Of a stretch of 64,000 nucleotides of DNA, positions 15,195 to 24,429 are shown piece by piece. Under the pieces are notes generated by a model. That model was given only the letters and a program-made list of their open reading frames with translations, did no database searches and was not told the DNA's origin. The stretch is from the NCBI RefSeq assembly GCF_036543075.1, contig NZ_JAZHPF010000010.1, positions 62,001 to 126,000 on the forward strand. Direction: 5' to 3'. The stretch is from Deinococcus sp. YIM 134068 (GTDB lineage: Bacteria; Deinococcota; Deinococci; Deinococcales; Deinococcaceae). The position numbers were made by a program, and so were the translations under genes. The first letter of the stretch is position 1, and each line of letters begins with the position of its first letter.

Positions 15195-16391
15195 ATGACG
15201 CGCCCACCGCCGGACTTCCCGATGTTCGTCAGCGTGCAGGAGGCGCGGGACATGCTCGCGGCGCTGCTGCCCGACCCCGGCCAGGAGGACGTGCCGCTCT
15301 CTCAGGCGCGGGGCCGCACCCTCGCCGCGCCGCTCGCCGCCCGCGTGAGCCACCCCAGCGCGACCGAGAGTGCCCTCGACGGCATCGCCGCGCGGGAGGG
15401 GGACACGCTGGGCGCTGGCCCGGATACCCCCGTCCGCCTGCGGATAGTCGGCGAGAGCCGTGCCGGCGTTCCCTTCACGGGCACGGTCGGCCCCGGCCAG
15501 TGCGTCCTCATTTACACGGGCGCTCCCCTGCCACCCGGCACCGACGCGATCACCCCGGTGGAGCGGTTGACCCAGGACGGCAGACTTCACGTCCTCCTCA
15601 CGCGGCCCGCCAGTCCCGGCGACGTGCGCCGCGAGGGCGAGGACTTCCGGGCGGGGGAACAGGTGCTGGAGGCGGGTGCCGTCCTCACCCCGCCGCGTGT
15701 GGCGCTCGCCGCCGCGCTCGGCCACGCCCGCGTTCCCGTGCGCCGCCGCCTGCGGGTCGCGCTGCTCTCCACCGGGGACGAGGTGATCGAACCCGGCGAG
15801 GCCCTGTCCCCCGGCCAGGTGTACGACTCCAACCGCTACGGCCTGGCCGCCATGCTGGAGGAGTGCGGCTGCGACGTGCTGCCCCTCGGCCACGCGCCCG
15901 ACCGCCCGGAGGCGCTGCGGGAGGTCATCGCGGGGGCGGGCGGCGCGGACGTGCTGCTCACGAGCGGCGGGGTCAGCATGGGAAGGTACGACTTCATGCG
16001 CGACCTGCTGATCGACCACGGGCGGGTCGCCTTCTGGAAGGTGCGGATGCGGCCCGGCGGCCCGGCCCTCCTCGGCGGCTGGAACGGCCTGCCCGTCTTC
16101 GGGCTGCCGGGGAACCCGGTGAGCAGCCTCGTCGTCTTCCACGTCATCGTCCGCCCCGCACTCACCGGGCACCCCCTCCAAACGTTGCGGCTGCGGGCGG
16201 GCACGGCCTTTCGCACCCTGCCCGACAAGACGGCGTTCTGGCGCGCGACCCTTCGGGACGGGCAGGTCCACGACTACCCGAGGCAGAGCAGCGGCGTCCT
16301 GCGCTCGCTGAGCGACACGGGTGCCCTGGTGATCGTGCCGGAGGGGGTGCGGGTGGAGGCGGGCGACGAGGTGGAGGTCGTGTTGCTGTAG
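15195..16391 (+). CDS. moeA: Molybdopterin molybdenumtransferase
   Basis: A 398-residue MoeA, which inserts molybdate into adenylated molybdopterin in the last step of molybdenum-cofactor synthesis. It starts with the family pattern FVSVQEARDMLAALLP. Domain I includes SALDGIAAREGD, the domain III MPT-binding signature is LLTSGGVSMGRYDFMRDLL, and FGLPGNPVSSLVVFHVIVRPAL is the strongly conserved late motif. The start is ATG 15195 behind a -10 element at 6 nt. Its position beside the molybdenum hydroxylase operon suggests local cofactor supply, though it has its own promoter. Confidence 0.95.
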   Translation: MTRPPPDFPMFVSVQEARDMLAALLPDPGQEDVPLSQARGRTLAAPLAARVSHPSATESALDGIAAREGDTLGAGPDTPVRLRIVGESRAGVPFTGTVGPGQCVLIYTGAPLPPGTDAITPVERLTQDGRLHVLLTRPASPGDVRREGEDFRAGEQVLEAGAVLTPPRVALAAALGHARVPVRRRLRVALLSTGDEVIEPGEALSPGQVYDSNRYGLAAMLEECGCDVLPLGHAPDRPEALREVIAGAGGADVLLTSGGVSMGRYDFMRDLLIDHGRVAFWKVRMRPGGPALLGGWNGLPVFGLPGNPVSSLVVFHVIVRPALTGHPLQTLRLRAGTAFRTLPDKTAFWRATLRDGQVHDYPRQSSGVLRSLSDTGALVIVPEGVRVEAGDEVEVVLL

Positions 16392-16401
16392 GACCAGGAC
16401 T

Positions 16402-16566
16402 TCATTCTCGCGTCGGGCGACGGCGCGGCGTCACCGCCAGCGCGAGTCCGATGGCAAGTCCGACGGCGAGTCCTATGACGGGGCTGCCCGTGGCGACCCC
16501 CACACTCACGCCGATGGCGAAGCCGAGACCGAGCCGGAGGCCTGGCCGCTGAGAGGGTTGTCTCAT
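16402..16566 (-). CDS. Small glycine-zipper membrane protein
   Basis: A predicted 54-residue peptide, MRQPSQRPGLRLG followed by two glycine/valine-rich hydrophobic stretches and ending RRRPTRE. The pattern of small residues suggests a membrane hairpin of the glycine-zipper type. No ribosome site is obvious. A longer GTG start at 16644 would add 26 unremarkable residues. I recognise no specific family, and the gene itself is uncertain. Confidence 0.45.
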   Translation of the reverse strand: MRQPSQRPGLRLGLGFAIGVSVGVATGSPVIGLAVGLAIGLALAVTPRRRPTRE

Positions 16567-16689
16567 GACGGTGGATACGCGGGGCGGGCCACGTGCGTTC
16601 CCCCCTTCCCCGGTCAACCACGGCACGAGCGCCTCGGCACTCACCGGGTCGACGGCGGGGAGCAGCGGTCGGCCCTCAGCCCGGCGTGC

Positions 16690-17547
16690 CTACCCCCGGA
16701 CCTGAATCCGGCGATACCGCGCCTGCACCGCGCACCACACGCCGTAGGCGAGGGTGCCCAGGGCGACGGCACCCAGCAGGAGGTTCCCGGCGGGTTGCCC
16801 GCGCAGCCAGGTCAGGACCTCGGAGGTGCCCAGCACCGGGTTGGAGTCGCCCTGCCACGCGCCCACGAGGCAGAATACGCCGATCAGGCCCAGCAGCAAC
16901 CCGCGCGCCCCGACGCCGACCTGCCCGACCCGTTGCAGGGTGCGCGTCGGCCCCGGCCCCAGGTCGCTGAAGGCCATGCGCTTCATGAATTTCGCCCCGG
17001 AGGCGGCGTAGAGCTGATTGGCCGCCACCGCCAGCAGGGCGAGGCCCGCCAGCGTCAGCAACGCCTGACCGCCGGGCAGGTCGAGGACCCGGCGGGCGGC
17101 CTCCCCCTCGCTGTTCTGGTTGCGCGGGGCGCTGCCCTGGGTCGCCAGCCGGGCCGCGAAGATCGCCACGCCCACGTTCACGGCGGCGCTCATCCCGTAG
17201 CCCACCCGCTTGACGATACCGTTCGCCCCGCTGCCCTGCCGCTCCGGGTCGAGAACCGCGCGCAGCCCCTGCCACAGCGCGTACCCGACCAGCCCGACGA
17301 CGAGCAGCAGGGTCAGGAACGTGCCCAGCGGCAGGTCCTGAAGCCGCAGCAGCGCCCCCTGCGTGTCGGTGGTCGCGCCCCCCCGCCCCAGCGCGACGCT
17401 CAGCGCGAGGCCGCCCACCGTGGCATACACCACCCCCTTGCTCGCGTACCCGAAGCGGGCCAGCGCCTCGATGCCGGGGACCGCCCGCGCCGCCTCCCGT
17501 GCCGCTTCCGCCCGCAGGCGTCCGCCCACATCCTTAAGCTCTGCCAT
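16690..17547 (-). CDS. DUF1206 integral membrane protein
   Basis: A 285-residue protein with three consecutive units of two membrane helices, the DUF1206 architecture. Each unit opens with an aromatic-glycine motif: ARFGYASKGVVYATVGGLAL, KRVGYGMSAAVNVGVAIF and GQVGVGARGLLLGLIGVF. Each has a second helix such as LTLLLVVGLVGYALWQGLRA, LTLAGLALLAVAANQLY or LLLGAVALGTLAYGVWCAVQ. Function is unknown for the family. It stands alone between moeA and a divergent AraC-type gene. Confidence 0.88.
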   Translation of the reverse strand: MAELKDVGGRLRAEAAREAARAVPGIEALARFGYASKGVVYATVGGLALSVALGRGGATTDTQGALLRLQDLPLGTFLTLLLVVGLVGYALWQGLRAVLDPERQGSGANGIVKRVGYGMSAAVNVGVAIFAARLATQGSAPRNQNSEGEAARRVLDLPGGQALLTLAGLALLAVAANQLYAASGAKFMKRMAFSDLGPGPTRTLQRVGQVGVGARGLLLGLIGVFCLVGAWQGDSNPVLGTSEVLTWLRGQPAGNLLLGAVALGTLAYGVWCAVQARYRRIQVRG

Positions 17548-17620
17548 TTGGCCCAGTCTGCGTCAGGCAAGCTGATGGGGCGTGGGTGGGGGTTCGGCGT
17601 CCCTTGAGGTGGGGGGATGG

Positions 17621-17655
17621 TCAGCCATCAGCCGTCAGCGGTCAGCTCTCAACCG
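17621..17655. repeat. Heptamer array TCAGCNN x5
   Basis: TCAGCCA, TCAGCCG, TCAGCGG, TCAGCTC and TCAACCG are contiguous. They lie upstream of the AraC-type gene, outside any gene. Confidence 0.75.
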
Positions 17656-17722
17656 TGAACGGCAGGCGGGAGCGCACAAACGGTCAGGCACGCCTTCTCG
17701 CTCCGGCCTACGCTGGGGGGGC

Positions 17723-18649
17723 ATGGCGACCACGGGGGGCAAAGACCGGGCCGGAGTTCTCCTCGTCCTGCTGCTGGGAGAGCTGGGCGAGGAGCGGCGG
17801 GGTGAGGACGTGGCGCACGGCGCGAACCTCAGCCGCTCGCACGCCGCGCGGCTCTTCCGGGCACGTTTCGGGGAGGGTCCCGCCGCCTTTCGCCGTCGGC
17901 TGACGCTGGAGCGGGCCGCGTGGACGCTCCGGCGCACGGCGGCGAGCGTGACGGAGGTGGCGCTGGAGGCGGGGTTCGGGTCATTGGAGGGCTTCACGCG
18001 CGCCTTTGCCCGCGCCTACGGGACCTCGCCGAGCCTGTACCGCCGCGCCGGGCTGCGCTCCCACCTCCTGCCCGCCCCCAGCGGCATCCACTTTCAACCC
18101 CTGGGCGTCGCCCTGCGAACGGAGGACCATATGGACCTGCTCGACCACCTGCTCACCTTCGACGAGGCGTTCGTCCGTCAGGCCCTCGCGCACGCCCGCA
18201 CCCTGCCCGACGGGGCACTCGACACGCCGCTCGGCGAGGCACACCCCCTGACCTTCGAGACGCCCGACCGCACCCTGCGCGACCTGCTCGACAAGCTGGT
18301 GTTCAACAAGGAGGTCTGGGTCGCGGCGGTGCGCGGCGGCGAGTTGCCCCAGGAGAGCCGCGACCGCACGCCGGACGGGCTGGAGGCGCGGCTGAGCGTC
18401 GCCTTTCCCGCCTTCCGGGCGCTGGCCCGCGAGGTGCAGGCGGAGGGCCGGTGGCGGCAGACTTTCGTGGACGCCCTGTGCGAGCCGCCCGAGGTCTTCC
18501 CCTACGGCGGGATGCTCGCGCACGTCCTCACCGTGGACGCGCACCGCCGCCACGTCCTGAGCGCGTGGCTGTGGCGGCTGGGCGTGCGGCTGGACGCCGA
18601 CCCGATGCTGTTCGGGCGGCGGGCGGACGTGGCCGGGGCGCGGGGATGA
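17723..18649 (+). CDS. AraC-family regulator fused to a DinB-like domain
   Basis: A 308-residue protein. Residues about 8-110 form the double helix-turn-helix of the AraC family, with LSRSHAARLFRARFGEGPAAFRRRLTLERA and the signature VTEVALEAGFGSLEGFTRAFARAYGTSPSLYRR. Unusually the DNA-binding part is N-terminal. The C-terminal 190 residues (MDLLDHLLTFDEAFVRQALA onward) look like a DinB/YfiT-type four-helix bundle that may sense a ligand. ATG 17723 follows a -10 TACGCT by 8 nt. The next gene, an SDR, starts inside its stop codon (ATGA), so both are probably co-expressed, and the SDR may act on the sensed compound. Confidence 0.8.
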   Translation: MATTGGKDRAGVLLVLLLGELGEERRGEDVAHGANLSRSHAARLFRARFGEGPAAFRRRLTLERAAWTLRRTAASVTEVALEAGFGSLEGFTRAFARAYGTSPSLYRRAGLRSHLLPAPSGIHFQPLGVALRTEDHMDLLDHLLTFDEAFVRQALAHARTLPDGALDTPLGEAHPLTFETPDRTLRDLLDKLVFNKEVWVAAVRGGELPQESRDRTPDGLEARLSVAFPAFRALAREVQAEGRWRQTFVDALCEPPEVFPYGGMLAHVLTVDAHRRHVLSAWLWRLGVRLDADPMLFGRRADVAGARG

Positions 18650-19554
18650 GCGGGCCGCTGACCGGGCGGGTGGCCGTCGTCGCCGGGGCCACGCGCGGGG
18701 CGGGCCGGGGCATCGCCGCCGAACTGGGGGCGCTGGGCGCGACCGTCCTTTGCACGGGCCGTTCCACCCGCGCGGGCCTGAGCGAGCTGGGCGTGAGCCG
18801 GGGCCGCCCCGAGACCATCGAGGAGACGGCGGACCTCGTGACGGCGGCGGGCGGCGCTGGGATTGCGGTGAGGTGCGACCACCTCAGCGAATCCGACGTG
18901 GGGGCGCTCGCGGAACGCGTCCGGGCGGAGTTCGGCGGCCTCGACGTGCTGGTGAACGACGTGTGGGGTGGCGAACGGCACAGCGAATGGGGCAGGAAGG
19001 CGTGGGAACTGGACCTCGGCAAGGCCCGCGCACTCGCCCTAGGCGGGTTGTGGTCCCACCTTGTCACCGGTCGGTATCTTCTACCGCTTCTGCGTCCCGG
19101 CGGTCTCATCGTGGAGGTCACGGACGGCGACGGCTGGACCTACCGGGGCAACCTGATCTACGACCTCACCAAAACGGGCGTGATGCGGCTCGCGCAGGGC
19201 TGGGCACATGAGTTGGAGGGCGACCCGCGCGGTATCACCAGCGTGAGCGTCACGCCCGGCTACCTCAGAAGCGAGGAAATGCTGGCCCATTTCGGGGTGG
19301 TGGAGGCCCGCTGGCGCGATGCCGTCACCCGAGACCCCAACTTCGCCGAGTCCGAGACGCCGCGCTTCGTGGGTCGGGCCATCGCCGCGCTCGCCGCCGA
19401 CCCCGACAAACGCCGCTTCAACGGACGCGCCCTCGCCTCGTGGACCCTGATGGACGAGTACGGCTTCACGGACGTGGACGGTCGGAAACCGCACTGGGGC
19501 AACTGGCTCCGGGACGTGCTGAGTGGGCAGGTGATCACGCCGGATCAGGTTTGA
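18646..19554 (+). CDS. Short-chain dehydrogenase/reductase (SDR) family oxidoreductase
   Basis: A 302-residue classical-type SDR. The nucleotide motif is GATRGAGRGIA at the N-terminus, DVLVNDVWGG takes the place of the usual NNAG, and the catalytic pair is YDLTK (Tyr and Lys four apart). The long C-terminal part (about 100 residues after the active site) matches a branch of larger bacterial SDRs annotated only as oxidoreductases. The start overlaps the AraC-type gene's stop by 4 nt, implying translational coupling. Substrate unknown. A longer frame upstream simply overlaps the regulator gene and is not real. Confidence 0.85.
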   Translation: MSGPLTGRVAVVAGATRGAGRGIAAELGALGATVLCTGRSTRAGLSELGVSRGRPETIEETADLVTAAGGAGIAVRCDHLSESDVGALAERVRAEFGGLDVLVNDVWGGERHSEWGRKAWELDLGKARALALGGLWSHLVTGRYLLPLLRPGGLIVEVTDGDGWTYRGNLIYDLTKTGVMRLAQGWAHELEGDPRGITSVSVTPGYLRSEEMLAHFGVVEARWRDAVTRDPNFAESETPRFVGRAIAALAADPDKRRFNGRALASWTLMDEYGFTDVDGRKPHWGNWLRDVLSGQVITPDQV

Positions 19555-19587
19555 ACCCTTCCCCCACCTCTTCCGGTAACGTGTCCT

Positions 19588-20367
19588 ATGCGCTTCATCG
19601 GTCTTGACCTCGCCTGGTCCGCCCGCAACCCCACGGGCGGGGCCGTCATCGAGGGGGACGCGGGGGGTGGGCGGCTCACGGAGACGGCCCTCCTCTCGGA
19701 CGACGTGAGCGTTCTCGCCTTCGTGGACGCGCACGCGGGCGAGGGTCCGGCCATCGTCGCTATCGACGCGCCCCTCACCGTGCCCAACGTGACGGGACGG
19801 CGGCCCGCCGAGGCAGAGGTTGGGGCGGTGTTCGGGCGCTTTCAGGCGGCGGCGCATCCCACCAACAGAACGCGACTGGCGGACGCATCGGGCGTCGTTC
19901 GGGGGGAGGCACTGACTCAAGCCCTGGAGGCGCGCGGCTTCGTCCACGACCCCCGGATTCCCGCCAGGGTGCCCGTCCGCCGCGTGGTCGAGGTCTACCC
20001 ACACCCGGCGACCGTCGCCCTGTTCGGCCTGACGCGAACGCTGAAGTACAAGAACAAGGGGCAGGACCGAAGTGTGCTGGAGGAGGCATGGGCCGCATTC
20101 CACCGTCACCTCGCCGCGTTGAGGGAGGCGGACCCGCCGCTCACGGGTCTCGACGCCCACCTCGCCGTGGACCCCGCCGCCCTGAAAGGCCGTGCCCTCA
20201 AGAACCACGAGGACCGCACCGACGCCATCCTGTGCGCCTACATCGCCCTGTACGCCCACCGCTGGGGGCTGGAGCGGAGCGAGGTGCTGGGCACACTGGA
20301 CGGCGGCTCCATCCTCACGCCGACGCTGCCGGAACGCTGGGACGCCTCCCGCCTGGTGCCCGCGTGA
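19588..20367 (+). CDS. DUF429 domain-containing protein
   Basis: A 259-residue member of DUF429, an RNase H-fold-like family of unknown activity. The opening FIGLDLAWSARNPTGGAV is the family signature, with the first acidic residue in the GLDLAW strand. IVAIDAPLTVPNVTGRRPAE supplies the second conserved Asp-Ala-Pro block, and KNHEDRTDAILCAYIALYAHRWG the third acidic cluster near the C-terminus. These acids are where a metal-dependent nuclease-like site would be. A -10 TAACGT lies 5 nt before the ATG (leaderless). The frameshifted YdeI-family gene overlaps its stop (GTGA). Confidence 0.85.
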   Translation: MRFIGLDLAWSARNPTGGAVIEGDAGGGRLTETALLSDDVSVLAFVDAHAGEGPAIVAIDAPLTVPNVTGRRPAEAEVGAVFGRFQAAAHPTNRTRLADASGVVRGEALTQALEARGFVHDPRIPARVPVRRVVEVYPHPATVALFGLTRTLKYKNKGQDRSVLEEAWAAFHRHLAALREADPPLTGLDAHLAVDPAALKGRALKNHEDRTDAILCAYIALYAHRWGLERSEVLGTLDGGSILTPTLPERWDASRLVPA

Positions 20368-20947
20368 CCCTGCCCGACGGTGCCTTCGAGCCGAACTCGC
20401 GCGAGGAATGGCGGGCGTGGCTCGAAAGCCATCACGACACTTCAACGGGCGTCTGGCTCGTCCTCCGCAAGAAGTCGGCGGGTCCCGTCAACCTCACCGG
20501 GGACGAGGCGGTGGAGGAGGCGCTGTGCTTCGGCTGGATCGACTCCAGGCCGCGCAAGCTCGACGGCGCACGCTCCATGCTGTATTTCGCCCCCCGCAAG
20601 CCCGGCAGCGGGTGGAGCGCGGTGAACAAGGTCCGCACCCTACGGATGGCGGCGGCGGGAAGGATGACACCAGCGGGTCAGGCGAAGATCGACGCGGCGA
20701 AGGCCGACGGCTCGTGGACCCTGCTCGACGCGGTGGATGCGCTGGAAGAACCGTCCGATCTGGAGGCGGCGTGGAGGAGACGGGAGCGCGGGCGCGGTGG
20801 GACGCCTTCCCCCGCAGTGCGAAACGGGGCATCCTGGAGTGGATCGCGCAGGCGAAAACTTCTGCCACCCGTGAGCGGCGGGTGCGCGAGACGGCCATCC
20901 TCGCCGCACGGGGAGAGCGGGCGAACCAGTGGCGCAGGCGTTCCTGA
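20364..20947 (+). pseudogene. YdeI/OmdA-family protein gene with a single-base frameshift
   Basis: The first frame starts with GTG 20364, overlapping the DUF429 stop, and encodes FEPNSREEWRAWLESHHDTSTGVWLVLRKKS, ALCFGWIDSRPRKLD and MLYFAPRKPGSGWSAVNK, all YdeI/OmpD-associated signatures. After DLEAAW (about 20770) the frame loses similarity. The rest of the domain (RWDAFPRSAKRGILEWIAQA, RRVRETAILAARGER) continues in another frame to the TGA at 20945-20947. Adding one T near 20772 restores DLEAALEETGARARWDAFPRS. It is either a recent loss or a sequencing error. Function of the family is not established. Confidence 0.8.
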
Positions 20948-21003
20948 CAACGCCACTTCCTTAACGCCGCCTGAATCTGACGGGACGCCGCCGCCCGGCC
21001 CGA

Positions 21004-21009
21004 TAGATT
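21004..21009 (+). promoter_or_regulatory. -10 element TAGATT of the aldo/keto reductase gene
   Basis: It ends 7 nt before ATG 21017 with no ribosome site, so the transcript is probably leaderless. Confidence 0.55.
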
Positions 21010-21016
21010 GGGCCAT

Positions 21017-21961
<945 letters not shown>

Positions 21962-21968
21962 GGAACGG

Positions 21969-22184
21969 TCAGGAGAAGGGGGAGGGGCCGCCAGTCGAGC
22001 GTGACCTCTCCCCTCTTCTTTCCTGCCCCTCCTCGTCGTTCATGCCTCCCAGCCCCTTGTTGACGGCGGCGGGCGTCTCGTCCTCCTCGTCGGGCAGGGC
22101 GTCCAGCATGGAGCGCACGTTGTCGTCGGCATCGTTCTCCCCGGTGGCGGCCACGGGGTCCTGCTTGCTCGCCGGGTAGCTCAC
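21969..22184 (-). CDS. Small acidic hypothetical protein
   Basis: A predicted 71-residue hydrophilic protein: VSYPASKQDPVAATGENDADDNVRSMLDALPDEEDETPAAVNKGLGG followed by a charged tail. It is acidic and low in hydrophobics, so probably disordered. I chose GTG 22184 because a G-rich stretch (CTGGGGGC) precedes it and residues upstream look like translated intergenic DNA. No family recognised. It converges with the aldo/keto reductase gene, with 7 nt between stops. Confidence 0.5.
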   Translation of the reverse strand: MSYPASKQDPVAATGENDADDNVRSMLDALPDEEDETPAAVNKGLGGMNDEEGQERRGERSRSTGGPSPFS

Positions 22185-22297
22185 GCCCCCAGGTGCTTTT
22201 GCAACTGAATGGGGCGGATTTTCGCCACGTCTTGCCCTCCCGCGCCGATGATGGGCCGCCCTGGCTCCCGCCACGTGCGACGGTCTTTTACGCCGGG

Positions 22298-24115
22298 TTA
22301 AATCTGAACCGGCTCCAGCAGCCCGTTCTCCAGCACGAAGCCCAGCGCCAGCGTCTGATACCCCGGCCCGTCGAAGAGGACCGTCACCTTGTCGCCCTCG
22401 TAGCGCATGACCTGACCCTCGCCGAAGGTGGCGTGGGCGACGCGGGTGCCGAGGGCGAAGGGCAGGTCGGCCCCGTCGCCCGCCGCCCGCACGTCTCCGG
22501 CAGCGCAGCGGTCGCAGGTGCCGCAGGGGGCGGGGTAGCCCTCCCCGAAGTAGTTGAGCAGATACTCGCGGCGGCAGCCCCCCGTCTCGGCGTAACCGCG
22601 CATCATCTCCAGCCGCGAGCGGTCGTAGGCCCGGCGGTGTTCCTGCGCCTGCGCCGCCTGCGCGACCGCCTCCGGCGCAGTCGTCCCATCGGTCGCCATC
22701 ACCTCGCCGCTCGGCAGCACCTCCAGCGCCCCGACCTCCTCCAGACGGCTCACGGCGCTCAGCAGGCGGGTCTGCGAGAGGCCGGTCTCACCTTGCAACT
22801 CGGCGGGGTCCACCGGCCCCTCGTGGTCCTCCACCGCGCGCAGGACCTGTTCGACCTGATCGGCGTCCAGCAGGGCACTCCCCGCGAAGAAGCGGCGCAA
22901 CCGCAGGTCGCCCGGCGTGTAGAAGAGGGTGGCCCGCGCCCACCCGCCGTCGCGGCCCGCCCGCCCGATCTCCTGGTAGTAGGCGTCCACCGAGCCGGGC
23001 AGGTCGAGGTGATGCACGAAGCGCACGTTCGGCTTGTCGATGCCCATGCCGAAGGCGGTGGTCGCCACGATCACCTCCACCTCGTCCGCCATGAAGGCCG
23101 ACTGCACCTCGTCGCGGGCCGCCGCCGTCATTCCGGCGTGGTAGGCCGCCGCGCGCACCCCACGCTCCGTGAGGTCCCACGCGCATTTCTCCGCTGCCTT
23201 GCGGGTCGCCGCGTAGACGATGCCCGGCCCCTCGGCCTCCACCACCGCCGCGACCAGAGCCGCGCACTTGGCCCCCGCGTCCGCGAAGACCTCCACCCCC
23301 AGCCGGATGTTCGGGCGGTCGAAGCCACGCACGAAGACCTGCGGGTCGCGCATCCCCAGCCGCTCCACGATCTCCGCGCGCACGGGCGGGGCGGCGGTCG
23401 CGGTCAGCGCGAGGACGGTCGGGTGCCCCAGCGCCTCCACCGCCGCCCCCAGCCGCAGGTACTCGGGCCGGAAGCTGTGCCCCCACTCCGAGACGCAGTG
23501 GGCCTCGTCCACCACGAACAGGGAGGGGGAGGCCTCCCGCAGCCGCGCCAGCGTTTCCTCGCTCGCCAGTTGCTCGGGCGCGAGGAAGAGGAACTCCACC
23601 TCGCCCTCCCCGAAGGCGCTCAGCACCTCCTCGCGCTCGGCGGGCTTCAATGTGGAATTGACCAGGGCCGCCTGACCGGGCGCACTCTCCTCCAGCGCCT
23701 CCACCTGATCCCGTTGCAGGGCGATCAGGGGCGAGACCACGACCGTCGGCCCGCCGAGCGACAGCGCCGCGACTTGATAGATGGCCGATTTGCCGCTGCC
23801 CGTCGGCATGATGGCGAGGGTATCCCGGCCCTTCAGCACCGACGCGATGGCCTCCTTCTGCGCGGGGTGAAGCTGGTCGTAGCCGAAGACTTCCTGAGCG
23901 ATCTTCTGTGCCCGCCGCAGGTCTCTGGTCGGGCGGGGCGCGGGGGCGTCCAGGTTGGGGGCCGGGGGCGGCGCGGGTTCAGGGGCGGCCTTCGCCTCCG
24001 ACGCGGATGACGCGGCGCGGCGCGGGGGCGTGACCGGCTCGGGGGTGACGGGTTCGGGTTCGTTCGGTTCGGTGGGGTTCGGCTCGGGGAGCTGCACCCG
24101 GATACGTTTGGGCAT
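22298..24115 (-). CDS. RecQ-family ATP-dependent DNA helicase with unusual termini
   Basis: A 605-residue superfamily 2 helicase, 3'-5' on DNA by family. Residues 1-90 are a proline/glutamate/threonine-rich tail. The helicase core then shows Walker A MPTGSGKSA, the DEAH box in VVDEAHCVSEWGHSFRPEYLRL, and later RecQ motifs (FGMGIDKPNVRFVHHLDLPGS, YYQEIGRAGRDG). A zinc site follows with CRREYLLNYFGEGYPAPCGTCDRC. There is no HRDC domain. Instead the last 60 residues (GTRVAHATFGEGQVMRYEGDKVTVLFDG) resemble the Tudor-like C-terminus of UvrD/PcrA. The start MPKRIRVQLPEP is preceded by AGAGAGGA. It may be a second RecQ beside the HRDC-bearing RecQ of Deinococcus. Confidence 0.88.
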   Translation of the reverse strand: MPKRIRVQLPEPNPTEPNEPEPVTPEPVTPPRRAASSASEAKAAPEPAPPPAPNLDAPAPRPTRDLRRAQKIAQEVFGYDQLHPAQKEAIASVLKGRDTLAIMPTGSGKSAIYQVAALSLGGPTVVVSPLIALQRDQVEALEESAPGQAALVNSTLKPAEREEVLSAFGEGEVEFLFLAPEQLASEETLARLREASPSLFVVDEAHCVSEWGHSFRPEYLRLGAAVEALGHPTVLALTATAAPPVRAEIVERLGMRDPQVFVRGFDRPNIRLGVEVFADAGAKCAALVAAVVEAEGPGIVYAATRKAAEKCAWDLTERGVRAAAYHAGMTAAARDEVQSAFMADEVEVIVATTAFGMGIDKPNVRFVHHLDLPGSVDAYYQEIGRAGRDGGWARATLFYTPGDLRLRRFFAGSALLDADQVEQVLRAVEDHEGPVDPAELQGETGLSQTRLLSAVSRLEEVGALEVLPSGEVMATDGTTAPEAVAQAAQAQEHRRAYDRSRLEMMRGYAETGGCRREYLLNYFGEGYPAPCGTCDRCAAGDVRAAGDGADLPFALGTRVAHATFGEGQVMRYEGDKVTVLFDGPGYQTLALGFVLENGLLEPVQI

Positions 24116-24228
24116 GGCGACGTTCCTCTCTTGCGCCGCCAAGATGAACCGCCCCGCCCGCCCCCGCCTGTGCCCTTGGCTACCCTCGCGCGGAGGGTGA
24201 AGTTTGTCGGAAGGGATGGGGGGAGAGG

Positions 24229-24263
24229 TCAGCTCCCAGCAGACAGCTTCCAGACACCAGCAG
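24229..24263. repeat. Heptamer array NCAGCNN x5
   Basis: TCAGCTC, CCAGCAG, ACAGCTT, CCAGACA and CCAGCAG are contiguous, in the gap upstream of the RecQ-like gene. Confidence 0.65.
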
Positions 24264-24282
24264 AAAGAGACTCCGGCCATGA

Positions 24283-24404
24283 GGAGACGGGGCGGGTTCT
24301 CCTTCCTGAAGGACTCGGAGAAGGGGGAAGCCGAGGAAGCACCGAACAGCGTTTGCCCTGGGCACGTCAGGGCAAAGGAGCCGGAGCCTCCCCGCCCCGT
24401 CTCC
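24283..24404. repeat. Nested inverted-repeat element of about 120 nt
   Basis: A perfect 14-bp outer inverted repeat, GGAGACGGGGCGGG/CCCGCCCCGTCTCC (24283-24296 and 24391-24404), encloses an inner hairpin TTTGCCCT/AGGGCAAA (24352-24376). It lies between the lipoprotein gene (ending at 24430) and the RecQ-like gene. It could act as a terminator on the minus strand or be a small palindromic mobile element. Confidence 0.6.
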
Positions 24405-24429
24405 CTCCCCTCCTCCCCACCTCCCCGCC

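Noticed and set aside
17920..18645. Long N-terminal extension of the SDR gene
   Set aside because: It lies over the AraC-type gene in another frame. The SDR nucleotide motif begins right after ATG 18646, which overlaps the upstream stop as ATGA.
22193..24010. 605-codon open frame on the plus strand
   Set aside because: It is antisense to the RecQ-like helicase and shows no domain.
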